The position numbers and the translations under genes were made by a program. The notes below the pieces were generated by a model. That model did not search any database. It was given only the letters and a program-made list of their open reading frames with translations, and had not been told where the DNA came from. From Gammaproteobacteria bacterium (GTDB lineage: Bacteria; Pseudomonadota; Gammaproteobacteria; Pseudomonadales; Pseudohongiellaceae), in contig JAPPOG010000010.1 in NCBI GenBank assembly GCA_028818225.1, positions 1 to 64,000 on the forward strand: DNA of 64,000 nucleotides. The letters are read 5' to 3'. This document shows, one piece after another, positions 27,196 through 36,439 of this stretch (position 1 is its first letter; the number at the start of each line of letters is the position of its first letter).

Positions 27196-28179
27196 ATGTC
27201 CTTACGAGTTTTAGACTCTGCAACAATTCGAAACTTGTTACCCATGAGCGAGTGCATCGACTTGATGCGCTCGGCCATGATCGCCACCTCCTCTGGTAAC
27301 GTAGACTTACCGGTGCGTTCTGTTGCGTCGGTTTTGAACAAGTCTGGCTTGCTCGCGCAAATGCCTGGCGCCAGCAAGGATCTGAATCATTACGGCATTA
27401 AACTTCTCAGCATTCACGCTTCAAATCCTGGAAAAGGATTACCCGCGATTCAGGGCGTTGTTTTGTTGTTCGAATCGACAACGGGCAAACCCGTGGCGAT
27501 TTTAGAAGCGGCGGAAATAACCGCCATAAGAACAGCGGCCGCTTCTGGTTTGGCAACCGGGTTACTCGCCCGGGAAACTGCCAACACCTGTGGCATTTTT
27601 GGCAATGGCGTGCAGGCTGCATCCCATATTGAGGCGATAAAGGCAGTGCGACCTATCAAAAAGTTTGTGATTTGGGGGCGCAATGCAGATAAAACTGCAA
27701 ACTTTGCAGAACAGCAGCAGCAACGGGCTGATTGTGAGGTTATTGCCACCAGCGATCCTGTCGACGCTGCCCGGTGTGATGTGGTGTGTACAGTCACTGC
27801 CGCGAAAGAACCGATATTGATGGGAAGCTGGGTTAAACCCGGCGCGCATATAAATTTGGTTGGTGCGCACTCGCTGACTACCCGTGAAGCAGACTCCGAA
27901 CTCGTCACTAAAGCAGCACTGTATGTGGATTCAATAGAATCAACACTGAAAGAAGGCGGTGATATTATGATCCCAATTGAAGAAGGCGCCATGACTGCGA
28001 ACGCCATTCTGGGCGAAGTTGGACAATTACTGTCAGAAGACTTTGCTGGCCGCGCAAGCAGCGAGCAAATCACTGTGTACAAATCCCATGGCATCTTCAT
28101 CCAGGATTTGTATGCAGCGAATTATGTATTAACTCAAGCCATCAATTCCGATGCAGGAATTTTTGTCGAGGATTTTTAG
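27196..28179 (+). CDS. Ornithine cyclodeaminase / mu-crystallin family protein
   Basis: A 327-residue NAD(P)-dependent enzyme with the family blocks GIKLLSIHASNPGKGLPAIQG, ITAIRTAAASGLAT (Arg and Ala contacts), the dinucleotide site GIFGNGVQA, and VGAHSLTTREADSE. The family includes ornithine cyclodeaminase, alanine dehydrogenase, ketimine reductase and the EutC protein of hydroxyectoine use. It is followed after 27 bases by a threonine-dehydratase-like gene, the EutB/EutC type of pairing. No ectoine uptake or doe/eut companion genes are seen, so the substrate stays open. Confidence 0.92.
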   Translation: MSLRVLDSATIRNLLPMSECIDLMRSAMIATSSGNVDLPVRSVASVLNKSGLLAQMPGASKDLNHYGIKLLSIHASNPGKGLPAIQGVVLLFESTTGKPVAILEAAEITAIRTAAASGLATGLLARETANTCGIFGNGVQAASHIEAIKAVRPIKKFVIWGRNADKTANFAEQQQQRADCEVIATSDPVDAARCDVVCTVTAAKEPILMGSWVKPGAHINLVGAHSLTTREADSELVTKAALYVDSIESTLKEGGDIMIPIEEGAMTANAILGEVGQLLSEDFAGRASSEQITVYKSHGIFIQDLYAANYVLTQAINSDAGIFVEDF

Positions 28180-28206
28180 GAATCAATCATTCCTGTCAGC
28201 AAAAAC

Positions 28207-29160
28207 ATGTCATTACAGCAATCAATCCTGGAAGCGGAAAAAGTAGTACGAAAATATCTGCGCCTGACACCCGCCGAACATTCACGCTTATTAAGCCAGC
28301 AAAGTGGTGCGGAAGTTTACCTCAAGTTAGAGAACTTTCAGGTCACCGGCTCATTCAAAGCCCGTGGCGCTATTCACAAATTATCTACCCTTGGCGAGGA
28401 GGCAATAGCCGCCGGAATAATTACTGCCTCAAGCGGAAATCATGGCCTGGGTGTCGCATCCGGCGCCAGAAAACTGGGAATAAAAGCGACAGTTTACGTG
28501 CCCGAATACGCTGATCAATCCAAGGTACAGGCAATCGAACTGGAAGGTGCAGAGGTAAACTTTGTCGGCGACGATTGCGCCATTACAGAGACGGTCGCGC
28601 GTAAAGATGCGATTCAAGCTAACAAGGTTTACATCTCACCCTATAACGACCTCAACGTTATTGCCGGCCAGGGCACTATAGCTGTCGAGTTACTGCAACA
28701 ATTGGAATCCATTGATGCTGTTTTTGTAGCGGTAGGTGGCGGTGGACTTATCTCCGGCATTGGCGCTTACCTGAAAGCTGTTTCACCACAAACGGAAATA
28801 ATCGCCTGTTCTCCCAGCCGATCACCTGCAATGCATGAATGCATGAATGCAAAAAAGATAATTGATGTTCCCTGTTACCCTACCCTTTCCGATGCCACTG
28901 CTGGCGGAATCGAAGAAGGCGCGATCACCCTTGAGTTGTGCTTGGAGGTGGTCGATCGATCGATACTGGTGGATGAAGAGGAAATTAAAGCGGCCATGTT
29001 ACTAATGATGGATCAGCATCATGTGCTGGTAGAAGGGGCCGCAGGCGTTGCAGTTGCGGCATTTCTAAAAGAACAAAAAAATTATCACGGCAAGCAAGTG
29101 GCGATACTGATTTGCGGCGGCAATATTGGCACTGAAAAACTGCGGGAGGTGCTCTCTTGA
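28207..29160 (+). CDS. Threonine/serine dehydratase-like PLP enzyme
   Basis: A 317-residue fold type II PLP enzyme. Lys51 in TGSFKARGAIHKL binds PLP, SSGNHGLGVA is the substrate loop and GGGGLISGIG the phosphate loop. It is a catalytic domain only, with no ACT regulatory domain, as in biodegradative dehydratases, serine racemases and EutB. Reaction: probably dehydration of a hydroxy amino acid to an oxo acid and ammonia. The cyclodeaminase-like partner could then reduce or rearrange an imine product; this pathway link is inference. Confidence 0.92.
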   Translation: MSLQQSILEAEKVVRKYLRLTPAEHSRLLSQQSGAEVYLKLENFQVTGSFKARGAIHKLSTLGEEAIAAGIITASSGNHGLGVASGARKLGIKATVYVPEYADQSKVQAIELEGAEVNFVGDDCAITETVARKDAIQANKVYISPYNDLNVIAGQGTIAVELLQQLESIDAVFVAVGGGGLISGIGAYLKAVSPQTEIIACSPSRSPAMHECMNAKKIIDVPCYPTLSDATAGGIEEGAITLELCLEVVDRSILVDEEEIKAAMLLMMDQHHVLVEGAAGVAVAAFLKEQKNYHGKQVAILICGGNIGTEKLREVLS

Positions 29161-29300
29161 AAAAAATTAGTTTATCCGCTTGCCAACTGGCGCTGCTGCT
29201 TGTGTATTGACTTTTCTTGCCTGTAGCCGTTCATCGCAAAATCCTTTCATCTCTTTTTATAGTCAGATTTTTACCCATTACGACATGAGGCAAGGCTAAC
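29157..29300 (+). pseudogene. Possible remnant of a lipoprotein signal sequence
   Basis: A TTG overlapping the preceding stop opens MKKISLSACQLALLL before a TGA. In the next frame the same region reads CVLTFLACSRSSQNPF, a lipobox-like end, then stops within 30 codons. Together they look like the start of a lipoprotein gene with a frameshift and loss of its body. No downstream coding continues, up to the convergent gene at 29396. Chance resemblance of hydrophobic codons cannot be excluded. Confidence 0.3.
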
Positions 29301-29395
29301 CAGCCTTGATGCAACTTTATATGCTGCACCTAAACCATGTATTTTTATACAGTAGTTCGGCAGGATTCAGGGCTATAGCGCGGGATTTCGGGGTT

Positions 29396-30442
29396 TCAGA
29401 CAGGTCCTTCAGTGGCAATGATCAGACAAGACGCCTCCTCAGGGAGATTAATTTCCAACGATTGCGCATTCAGAACTGCCGCCATGCCGGCAGCACCTGA
29501 CGGAGTGGTTATGATTCCATTAGCAGCGAGAAATGAGACTGCGTCCTCTGCTTCAGAGTCGCTGAGCAGGACGAACTTATCCGCCAGCTGATAGAGCAGG
29601 TTGAAGGCAAGAAGTGATGCTTCCTTGCAATCCAGTCTTCCCATATTTGATGCCGGTCCTTCAACGATTGTTAACTCCTCATGTTTGACACTCTCGAACA
29701 AACAAGGCGCAGCACTCGGCTCTACAACAATAATCTGAGGCTGCGTACCCCAGGACTTACGAATGCTATAGGCCATGGCAGCGGCAAGACCTCCAACCCC
29801 TGCCTGCAGAAACACATGAGTTGGCCAACTGTTGCTTACGAGAAAACTCTGTCGCAACTCCTCTGCGATTACTGTGTAACCCTCCATGACCAGTTTCGGA
29901 ATTTCGGTATAGCCTACCCAGGAGCTATCAGATAACAACACAGTGCCCTCATCACTCGTTTCACAATATTCCCTGGCCGCTTTCATACTGTCTTCGTATG
30001 TTTTGCCCGCCCGCACAACTTTAGCGTTTATTGCTTCAAGTTTTTTCGCAAAAGATTGAGGCACTGTTTCTGAAAGATAAACCAGACTCATTGCATTGAC
30101 GAGTTGAGCACCCTTTGCCACTGCCATGCCATGGTTACCCGCACTGGCACAGGCAAAAGTGAATCGCTTAGTCCACTGACGCAACTCACCTGCGAATAAA
30201 TTTATTGGATTAAGAGCAGAATCATTTTCTTGGCGCCATCGATCCTGAAGAATAGCAATAATTGCATAGATACCACCCAGCGCTTTAAAAGCACCAAGGT
30301 TGAATCTGTTTGTCTCATCTTTTATGAGTAGACTAATCCCATCTTTTGTAAAAGTTTCGGTTAAAGGAGTAGGCGCATAGGCTGGACATTGCCTGAGCAA
30401 TTGCAGAGACCTTTGAGTGTTTAACATAGGGGATATTGACAT
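29396..30442 (-). CDS. Diaminopropionate ammonia-lyase-like PLP enzyme
   Basis: A 348-residue fold type II PLP enzyme. Lys53 lies in NRFNLGAFKALGGIYAI, which matches the RFGLNAFKxLGG signature of diaminopropionate ammonia-lyase; CASAGNHGMAVA and QAGVGGLAAAMA are the substrate and phosphate loops. It is about 50 residues shorter than typical DpaL, and ends soon after the family's terminal ATEG. Expected reaction: elimination from 2,3-diaminopropionate or a related amino acid to pyruvate-like acid and ammonia. It faces the cyclodeaminase/dehydratase pair and may share their substrate pool. Confidence 0.88.
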   Translation of the reverse strand: MSISPMLNTQRSLQLLRQCPAYAPTPLTETFTKDGISLLIKDETNRFNLGAFKALGGIYAIIAILQDRWRQENDSALNPINLFAGELRQWTKRFTFACASAGNHGMAVAKGAQLVNAMSLVYLSETVPQSFAKKLEAINAKVVRAGKTYEDSMKAAREYCETSDEGTVLLSDSSWVGYTEIPKLVMEGYTVIAEELRQSFLVSNSWPTHVFLQAGVGGLAAAMAYSIRKSWGTQPQIIVVEPSAAPCLFESVKHEELTIVEGPASNMGRLDCKEASLLAFNLLYQLADKFVLLSDSEAEDAVSFLAANGIITTPSGAAGMAAVLNAQSLEINLPEEASCLIIATEGPV

Positions 30443-30459
30443 AGATTCAAGAATAAACA

Positions 30460-30480
30460 GGCCAGAGTAACAATACAGTA
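30460..30480. repeat. REP-like element, half-site
   Basis: GGCCAGAGTAACAATACAGT, just upstream of the ammonia-lyase-like start (minus strand), matches the local consensus with one internal change. The rest of the gap up to 30717 shows no gene; a perfect 8-bp inverted pair CCAGGATT/AATCCTGG at 30550-30557 and 30621-30628 is too widely spaced to interpret. Confidence 0.5.
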
Positions 30481-30717
30481 AGCATGTTATCTCCTCTAAT
30501 AATCGCTATCCAAAAAATGCTTGGAATTTTCTCGCTTAATCCCTGTTAACCAGGATTCCCGCAACCTCATCTAAGACAATATCCGCGTATTTTGGTATTT
30601 GATGTGCGGCGAAAAAAATAAATCCTGGAACGCAACTATCGTTCTTGCGCAGGGTCTGGCAATGCTAAGCGAAAGTTATGAAACAGTGTGTAAGCGATTT
30701 ACTAGTTCATTATTAGA

Positions 30718-33231
30718 CTAGTTACCGAATACCCAATTCTCGGTATAAACCAACTCGGCCGCACTGGTCTCATTTATACCAAACACTCGAACATCTGCAT
30801 CGTTAATTACTTCGAAATTTGTGGCCGGGAAATTCACTCCAAAACCCGGCGTCAACCCGACTGCTTGCTCTCTAACTTCTTCCACATCCAGACGTCGTAT
30901 ACTGGGTGTAAAGACTTGCTCAAGATTGCCATTCAAAAACACCAGAATTTCAGGAACATCAGTGTTGGCGTAATCGAGAGACCAACCACTCAGATTAATC
31001 ATTGAATCGTTTTGAGCCATGTCGGCTCGAACATAACCCTCAATATCATCGCTACTTAAAGGAATTCTCTGTCCGTTTGGAAAAACCAGGAACTCAGCGC
31101 CGTTGTCATCCCGGATAAGTGAGTACTGTAATTGAGCACCTCTACTCAAGCGCTGCAGTCTGATTACTCCATTCGTGTCTTCAAGAAAAAACACATCGAT
31201 TTCATTGCGCCCGCCGATGAAAGCCTCTTCCGGCACCAGTGCCGCAAACCTTTGTGATTGTTCAAATTGGGAACCAAGCCCAACTATGGTTCTAATTACT
31301 CCATTGATAGCAACCGCTATATGTCCATAGTTAACACCCGATACTTGTCCCGTTATTTCCCCTTTGATATCAGTCAACAGGAAACTACTTCCCAAATCCA
31401 CGTTATTAAAAAAAGCCTCCCCTTCCAGGGCCACCCGGGTATCCAGCTCCAGAATTTCAAATTCTGCAACTGCGCGTCCTGCTAACGCTGCATATTCCTG
31501 CGTTATGTAGAGTTCAGGCCAATCACCTGAACGCAGAGTGTTGAGCTTTCTCAGAACGCTTTCATTGCGCAGATTTGATTGGGCCTGGGTCTCAAACAAT
31601 CGGGTAGTACCAGCGAGAATTGACTTATTGGCGCGCTCGTCCAGAGTTAAATCGATTGCAGATTGCCCATCCATTGCCCAATTAATATCGAGATCAAGAG
31701 CATCAGCAATTGTTGGCAAGATATCGATAGTTTCCACATTACGATCACTGGTAATGCCCTGGTCTTGATATGGCAGCTTAACGAGTAAAGGTATCCACAT
31801 AATATCTGCAAGATTCTGTTCGCTTACTCTTCTGGAAAATGTATCTGGTAAGAATGCCGCACCGTGGTCAGACGTAATCACGATTAAAGATCGCTCGAAG
31901 AGTTCAGCATCTTGCAGATGATCAAACAGATCTCCCAATAAACTATCCACATAGCCGGCCTGCAAGGCATGTCGACGGTAATTATTATCAATCAGCACCT
32001 GATCATCACCCCAACCTGGATAGGTGCCGAAGTCGCTCTCGATTCGCACCTCTCCTGCTCGCGCATCCGGCGTAAAAGAATAGGCTTTCCCGCTGGGCAG
32101 GAATTGCCAGGGTTTGTGGGGCAGCATGGCATGCAGGTAATACAGGTTAGGTATGTCACTGCTTTCAATCGAAGCGACGAAATCCCTAAACAAGCTTACC
32201 GGTTCATCAAGCTCATGGGTAAAGTCTTCAAAAGCCTGGTACTGACGAGCGGATAACTTTACTGACCTGAATGAATTCCACGATTGATCGATGGCTGGCA
32301 AGTTAGCCGCCAGATCAACAGGTAACGCTACGTGACCATAGATCACAGATATATCAGCCATCAGACTACGGATCCTGCTAGCGGTCGATGGAACTTCCTG
32401 ATCTTCAGGAAAAGGATTTAGCCGCGTGCCGTTCTCGACAATGTTTAACTGATGAGAATTGGCCAATAAGGTGAACAGGTTGTTGGGATAATCTGCCAGG
32501 GTCGGTAATCGCTCGTCATCCAGGATGGGTAGCTCACCACTCAATATTGATGGAATGGAAACCAGGGTTGAATCGCTTACAGTAGTTGTATTTCGAAACC
32601 AATAAGATCGTTCAGCCAACCAGGCAAGATTGGGAAAACGAACTGCATCGATTTCCATTTGTTCATCTACCAGGGTCGCCAGTGGAAATTCGTCCAGAAT
32701 TACCATGATTACCGGTGGAGCGTCGGATATCGGAACAGCTTCAACTTCTTCGTTAACTGATTGATCAGATCCCGGAAACGTGACTCGAGCAATTTGGGGA
32801 CTTAATAAAAACAGTATTGGAAAAACAATGACCAATGGCGCAACGATGTTTAATACCGAATGCACTGCACTCCATCGCTTGTATCCATAGGCTGCATAAA
32901 CACCAACAGCAAGTGACAAAACCACTAACAAGAAACCCGGAACAAAGCTAAACGCTTTAAGAATCTGACTGACAAATAGCGCTGTAAACAGAGTAACAAA
33001 TCCGTATTTAAGGTTTTCCTGAAAATTTTTCCCATAACCGCCCGCAGCCATGACAATAAGCAGACATAGCAAAGGAGTAACGAGACTCAGAATTAATACC
33101 AGCAGAAAGAGATCGATGGGCTCAGAGCCGCGAGCAACAAAAAATTCGGGATAGTTGGCAAGCAGGCTATAGAGCGGTTGAGCAAGAGCAAAGCCGCATA
33201 GCGCAATCAGATGTAATGCAAATTTCTTCAA
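30718..33231 (-). CDS. Membrane-anchored sulfatase-superfamily protein
   Basis: An 837-residue protein: about five membrane helices in the first 155 residues (for example LLVLILSLVTPLLCLLIVMA, FLLVVLSLAVGVYAAYG, VLNIVAPLVIVFPILFLL), then an alkaline-phosphatase/sulfatase fold domain (PPVIMVILDEFPLATL, SDSTLVSIPSILSG, VITSDHGAAFLP, DILPTIADALDLD) and a C-terminal beta-rich region. There is no CxPxR formylglycine motif; a Thr or Ser in DSTLVSIPS is the probable nucleophile, as in phosphoglycerol and phosphoethanolamine transferases. It may modify an envelope glycan or lipid. Substrate not known. Confidence 0.88.
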   Translation of the reverse strand: MKKFALHLIALCGFALAQPLYSLLANYPEFFVARGSEPIDLFLLVLILSLVTPLLCLLIVMAAGGYGKNFQENLKYGFVTLFTALFVSQILKAFSFVPGFLLVVLSLAVGVYAAYGYKRWSAVHSVLNIVAPLVIVFPILFLLSPQIARVTFPGSDQSVNEEVEAVPISDAPPVIMVILDEFPLATLVDEQMEIDAVRFPNLAWLAERSYWFRNTTTVSDSTLVSIPSILSGELPILDDERLPTLADYPNNLFTLLANSHQLNIVENGTRLNPFPEDQEVPSTASRIRSLMADISVIYGHVALPVDLAANLPAIDQSWNSFRSVKLSARQYQAFEDFTHELDEPVSLFRDFVASIESSDIPNLYYLHAMLPHKPWQFLPSGKAYSFTPDARAGEVRIESDFGTYPGWGDDQVLIDNNYRRHALQAGYVDSLLGDLFDHLQDAELFERSLIVITSDHGAAFLPDTFSRRVSEQNLADIMWIPLLVKLPYQDQGITSDRNVETIDILPTIADALDLDINWAMDGQSAIDLTLDERANKSILAGTTRLFETQAQSNLRNESVLRKLNTLRSGDWPELYITQEYAALAGRAVAEFEILELDTRVALEGEAFFNNVDLGSSFLLTDIKGEITGQVSGVNYGHIAVAINGVIRTIVGLGSQFEQSQRFAALVPEEAFIGGRNEIDVFFLEDTNGVIRLQRLSRGAQLQYSLIRDDNGAEFLVFPNGQRIPLSSDDIEGYVRADMAQNDSMINLSGWSLDYANTDVPEILVFLNGNLEQVFTPSIRRLDVEEVREQAVGLTPGFGVNFPATNFEVINDADVRVFGINETSAAELVYTENWVFGN

Positions 33232-33392
33232 TGAAACGGATGCAACGCGAGAATTAGTTACTGTATCGGTGCAATTTACAATAAACCGAGGTCTATTGCC
33301 TTTATATTAAGCAATTTGATGGCAGCTGGCTCAGCAGGCGAGCGGATTAAAGAACAGCTTTATTCGAGTAATTAGTTCAGGTTGCGCATTAT

Positions 33393-33428
33393 GGGCCAGG
33401 GCTAAAGCGCATTAGTGTCTTTCTGGCC
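33393..33428. repeat. REP-like inverted repeat, degenerate
   Basis: GGGCCAG at 33393-33399 pairs with CTGGCC at 33423-33428 and the spacer keeps the CTAAAGCGCATTAG order of the hairpin at 10417. It lies in the 293-base gap upstream of the dipeptidyl peptidase gene. A second small hairpin GCCAAC/GTTGGC (33477-33492) is closer to the start; nothing else was seen in the gap. Confidence 0.4.
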
Positions 33429-33524
33429 TTTGTTGGTGCTGGAATCTGATAGTTTCCCATTGAATTTTCGTTCCTCGCCAACTATTGTTGGCGCCACCAC
33501 TATTAGCTATTCAAGAGTTTTGTC

Positions 33525-35789
33525 GTGACACCGCCAACAACTATAAGAATCAACCCAATAATTCTTGCCCTTGTTAGTCTGATTTCGACTGTTGCTTTAA
33601 GTCAGGACGATGCTCCGCTGCTTACCCCTGAAAGGGTATTCAGTTCTGGCGAATTTACCCTTGACAGTTTCGGTCCTGCCCGCTGGCTTGAAGACGGCAC
33701 GGGATATACGGTTCTGGAACCATCAGAAGATCAGAATAATAGCCAGGACATCGTGTTTTACGATCCCGCCTCAGGGAATCGCGAAATTATGGTGGCGGCC
33801 AGTCGCCTTATACCTGACGGCGCAACATCACCTTTGACAATTGATGATTACAGCTGGTCTTCCAACGGCAGCAAACTTCTGGTTTATACAAACTCCCAAC
33901 GGGTATGGCGCACAAACTCCCGGGGTGATTATTGGGTTCTCGATTTAAACAATGACGAACTCAATCAGATTGGCGAAGGATTTCCTGAATCGTCTCTCAT
34001 GTTTGCCTCTTTTTCTCCGGACGATTCCCGCATCGCCTATGTGCAGTTCAACAATATTTATGTCGAAGATCTCGTTTCTGGAGAAATTGACCAGCTGACA
34101 ACAAACGGTAGTGCGACACTGATCAACGGCACTTTTGATTGGGTGTATGAAGAAGAGTTTGGCCTGCAAAAAGGCTTTCGCTGGAGTCCAGATGGACAAA
34201 AGATCGCCTACTGGCAACTGGATTCATCCGGCGTGGAGTTTTTCACCTTAGTCAATAATACCGATACCCTTTATCCAACACTGAGTCAGTTTCCTTATCC
34301 AAAAGTAGGCGAAACAAATTCTTCTGCCCGAGTCGGCGTCATTAATGCCAATGGTGGCGACACGACCTGGGTGCAGTTAGAAGGCGACCCGCGCATGCAC
34401 TACCCGGTTTATCTGGAGTGGGCGGCGAACTCCGGTGAACTGGTAATTCAGCAACTGAATCGACGCCAGAATACTAATAATCTTGTTTTGGCTACTGCCA
34501 ATACCGGTGAAATAAATACGATACTGATTGAAACCGATGAGGCCTGGCTCGATCCCGTTACCGATTTCCAGTGGTTCGACGAAGGCGCTTCATTTTTGTG
34601 GGTAAGCGAAAGAAATGGCTGGCGGCAAATTTTCCGCATCAGCCGCGATGGTCGCCAGGAAACTCTGCTAACGCCAGGCAACTATGACGCGATAGCGATT
34701 CAACAAGTAGACAGTGAAGGCGGCTATGTCTACTTTATTGCTTCTCCAGATGATCCCCAACGTCGCTACCTCTTTCGTGTTGACCTGGAAGGCAATGGCA
34801 ACCTCGAACGATTAACACCGCAGGAGCAATCCGGGGATCATCGCTACCAGATAGCTGCGGATTCACGCTTTGCCATTCACTGGTATTCCCATCGCAATAT
34901 GCCAACGGTAATCGATCTGGTGAGTTTACCCGATCACTCGCGACAGCAATTGTTTACTGACAATAACAGCGTCCAATCTACATTCGAAAGCCTCAGCAAA
35001 GGAAACACCGAGTTTTTTCAGGTTACAACGGAAACAGGCGTCACCATGGAAGGCATGTTTCGTTTCCCGCCAGACTTTGATGCTTCTATGAAATATCCGG
35101 TAATCTTTTTTGTTTATGGAGAACCTGCCGGCCAGACGGGGCGAGATCGCTGGGAGGCGCGAGATCTCTGGCACATTATGATGAGCCAGAAAGGCTACAT
35201 CATCGCCACCATGGACAATCGCGGCCAGCCGGCTCCGAAAGGGAGAAACTGGCGCAAGTCTGTTTATCGCCAACTTGGCACGATCAATATGGAGGATCAA
35301 ATGCTGGGCGCCAAAGCCCTATTTGAAGAAAGATCTTACCTGGATGCGGAACGCGTGGGTGTCTGGGGTCATTCTGGCGGCGGTACTTCCACCTTACATT
35401 TGATGTTTCGTTATCCCGAGATGTATCACGTCGGTGTATCCCAGGCGCCAGTGCCAGATATCACACTTTATGACACTATCTACCAGGAACGTTATTCCGG
35501 ATTACTGCCAGAGGATGCCTTGCGATATGAAGCAGCCAAGGCAATTAATTTTGCCGAAGGCCTGGAAGGTGATTTACTCCTGGTGCATGGCACTGGCGAT
35601 GACAACGTGCACTACCAGGGTTCGGAAAGACTAATCAACGAGTTAGTCACGCTGGGTAAGCAGTTCGACCTGATGATTTATCCTAACCGGGATCATGGCA
35701 TTCGCGGCAGCACTGACGGCACCACCGCTCATCTCGGAAACTTACGCACTAATTATTTCCTTGAGCACCTTCCTGCTGGTCCTCGCTAA
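33525..35789 (+). CDS. Dipeptidyl peptidase IV (S9B serine peptidase), exported
   Basis: A 754-residue peptidase: signal peptide (ILALVSLISTVALS), an eight-bladed DPPIV_N propeller with the Glu pair that holds the substrate amino terminus (WVYEEEFG), then an alpha/beta-hydrolase domain. The triad is Ser617 (GVWGHSGGG), Asp692 (HGTGDDNVHYQ) and His724 (PNRDHGIRG). It removes X-Pro or X-Ala dipeptides from peptides in the periplasm. GTG at 33525 is the only start that keeps the signal; its ribosome site is weak. Confidence 0.95.
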   Translation: MTPPTTIRINPIILALVSLISTVALSQDDAPLLTPERVFSSGEFTLDSFGPARWLEDGTGYTVLEPSEDQNNSQDIVFYDPASGNREIMVAASRLIPDGATSPLTIDDYSWSSNGSKLLVYTNSQRVWRTNSRGDYWVLDLNNDELNQIGEGFPESSLMFASFSPDDSRIAYVQFNNIYVEDLVSGEIDQLTTNGSATLINGTFDWVYEEEFGLQKGFRWSPDGQKIAYWQLDSSGVEFFTLVNNTDTLYPTLSQFPYPKVGETNSSARVGVINANGGDTTWVQLEGDPRMHYPVYLEWAANSGELVIQQLNRRQNTNNLVLATANTGEINTILIETDEAWLDPVTDFQWFDEGASFLWVSERNGWRQIFRISRDGRQETLLTPGNYDAIAIQQVDSEGGYVYFIASPDDPQRRYLFRVDLEGNGNLERLTPQEQSGDHRYQIAADSRFAIHWYSHRNMPTVIDLVSLPDHSRQQLFTDNNSVQSTFESLSKGNTEFFQVTTETGVTMEGMFRFPPDFDASMKYPVIFFVYGEPAGQTGRDRWEARDLWHIMMSQKGYIIATMDNRGQPAPKGRNWRKSVYRQLGTINMEDQMLGAKALFEERSYLDAERVGVWGHSGGGTSTLHLMFRYPEMYHVGVSQAPVPDITLYDTIYQERYSGLLPEDALRYEAAKAINFAEGLEGDLLLVHGTGDDNVHYQGSERLINELVTLGKQFDLMIYPNRDHGIRGSTDGTTAHLGNLRTNYFLEHLPAGPR

Positions 35790-35935
35790 ATAATCAAACA
35801 GATTGATCAATGAGCTGGAGCCCGAGAGAACTGTTGCACAATTCAATTATTGGGCTACGGAATGAAATACATTAAAGTGTATTTACCCTTAGCCTGTTAG
35901 CATTGCATAGAGCTTACTTACCCTTTGGCCAGTCT

Positions 35936-36439
35936 ATGGACAAATACAAGAATGTCATCGTAGTTGTCTTGGTATTGATAATTGTTGGACTGCTAGGCAA
36001 TGCAGCAATTAATTATTCCGGGAACGGCAACGATTCCGCGCAAGTCGCTGACGCAAGCGTACCCAGTGCCAGTAGTTTAAATATCGGGGATTGCTTTAAT
36101 TACAATACTATGACAAACGCTGAAGGAGTCAGCGCAATTTCAGGAATTACAGCAATGGCATGCTCAGCTCCCCACGATAATGAAATTTTTTCCGTCTCTA
36201 TAGTAGATGAGGAAGTATTTCCAGGCTCAGATACGCTGGAAAGGCTCGCCCGCAGCTATTGCGTGGAAAACTTCGCTGCTTTTATCGGAGTGGCCTATGG
36301 AGATTCCATATTTGGAATTTCCTACCTATACCCATCTGAGCAATCCTGGACTGACGAAGGGGAGCGAGCCCTTCAATGCTCGGTATTCGATTTGAGCGGC
36401 AATAAAATGATGGGCAGTGTCCGCGGAGTCGCTCGCTAA
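35936..36439 (+). CDS. Membrane-anchored Septum_form-domain protein
   Basis: A 167-residue protein: one N-terminal membrane helix (VIVVVLVLIIVGLLGNAAI), a low-complexity linker, then a domain with LNIGDCFNY, AMACSAPHDNEIFSV, SYCVENFAAFIG and YLYPSEQSWTDEGERALQC. The order of four Cys and the CSAPHDNE and YPSEQSWT blocks match the Septum_form family, best known from Actinobacteria. The ATG at 35936 begins directly before the helix; a TTG at 35903 is possible but has no ribosome site. The function is unknown; the name comes from an actinobacterial member. Confidence 0.82.
   Translation: MDKYKNVIVVVLVLIIVGLLGNAAINYSGNGNDSAQVADASVPSASSLNIGDCFNYNTMTNAEGVSAISGITAMACSAPHDNEIFSVSIVDEEVFPGSDTLERLARSYCVENFAAFIGVAYGDSIFGISYLYPSEQSWTDEGERALQCSVFDLSGNKMMGSVRGVAR

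Noticed and set aside
27196-29160. Hydroxyectoine catabolism operon (eutBC)
   Set aside because: The gene pair fits the EutB/EutC pattern, but no ectoine hydrolase, deacetylase, transaminase or transporter is nearby, so the name was not assigned.
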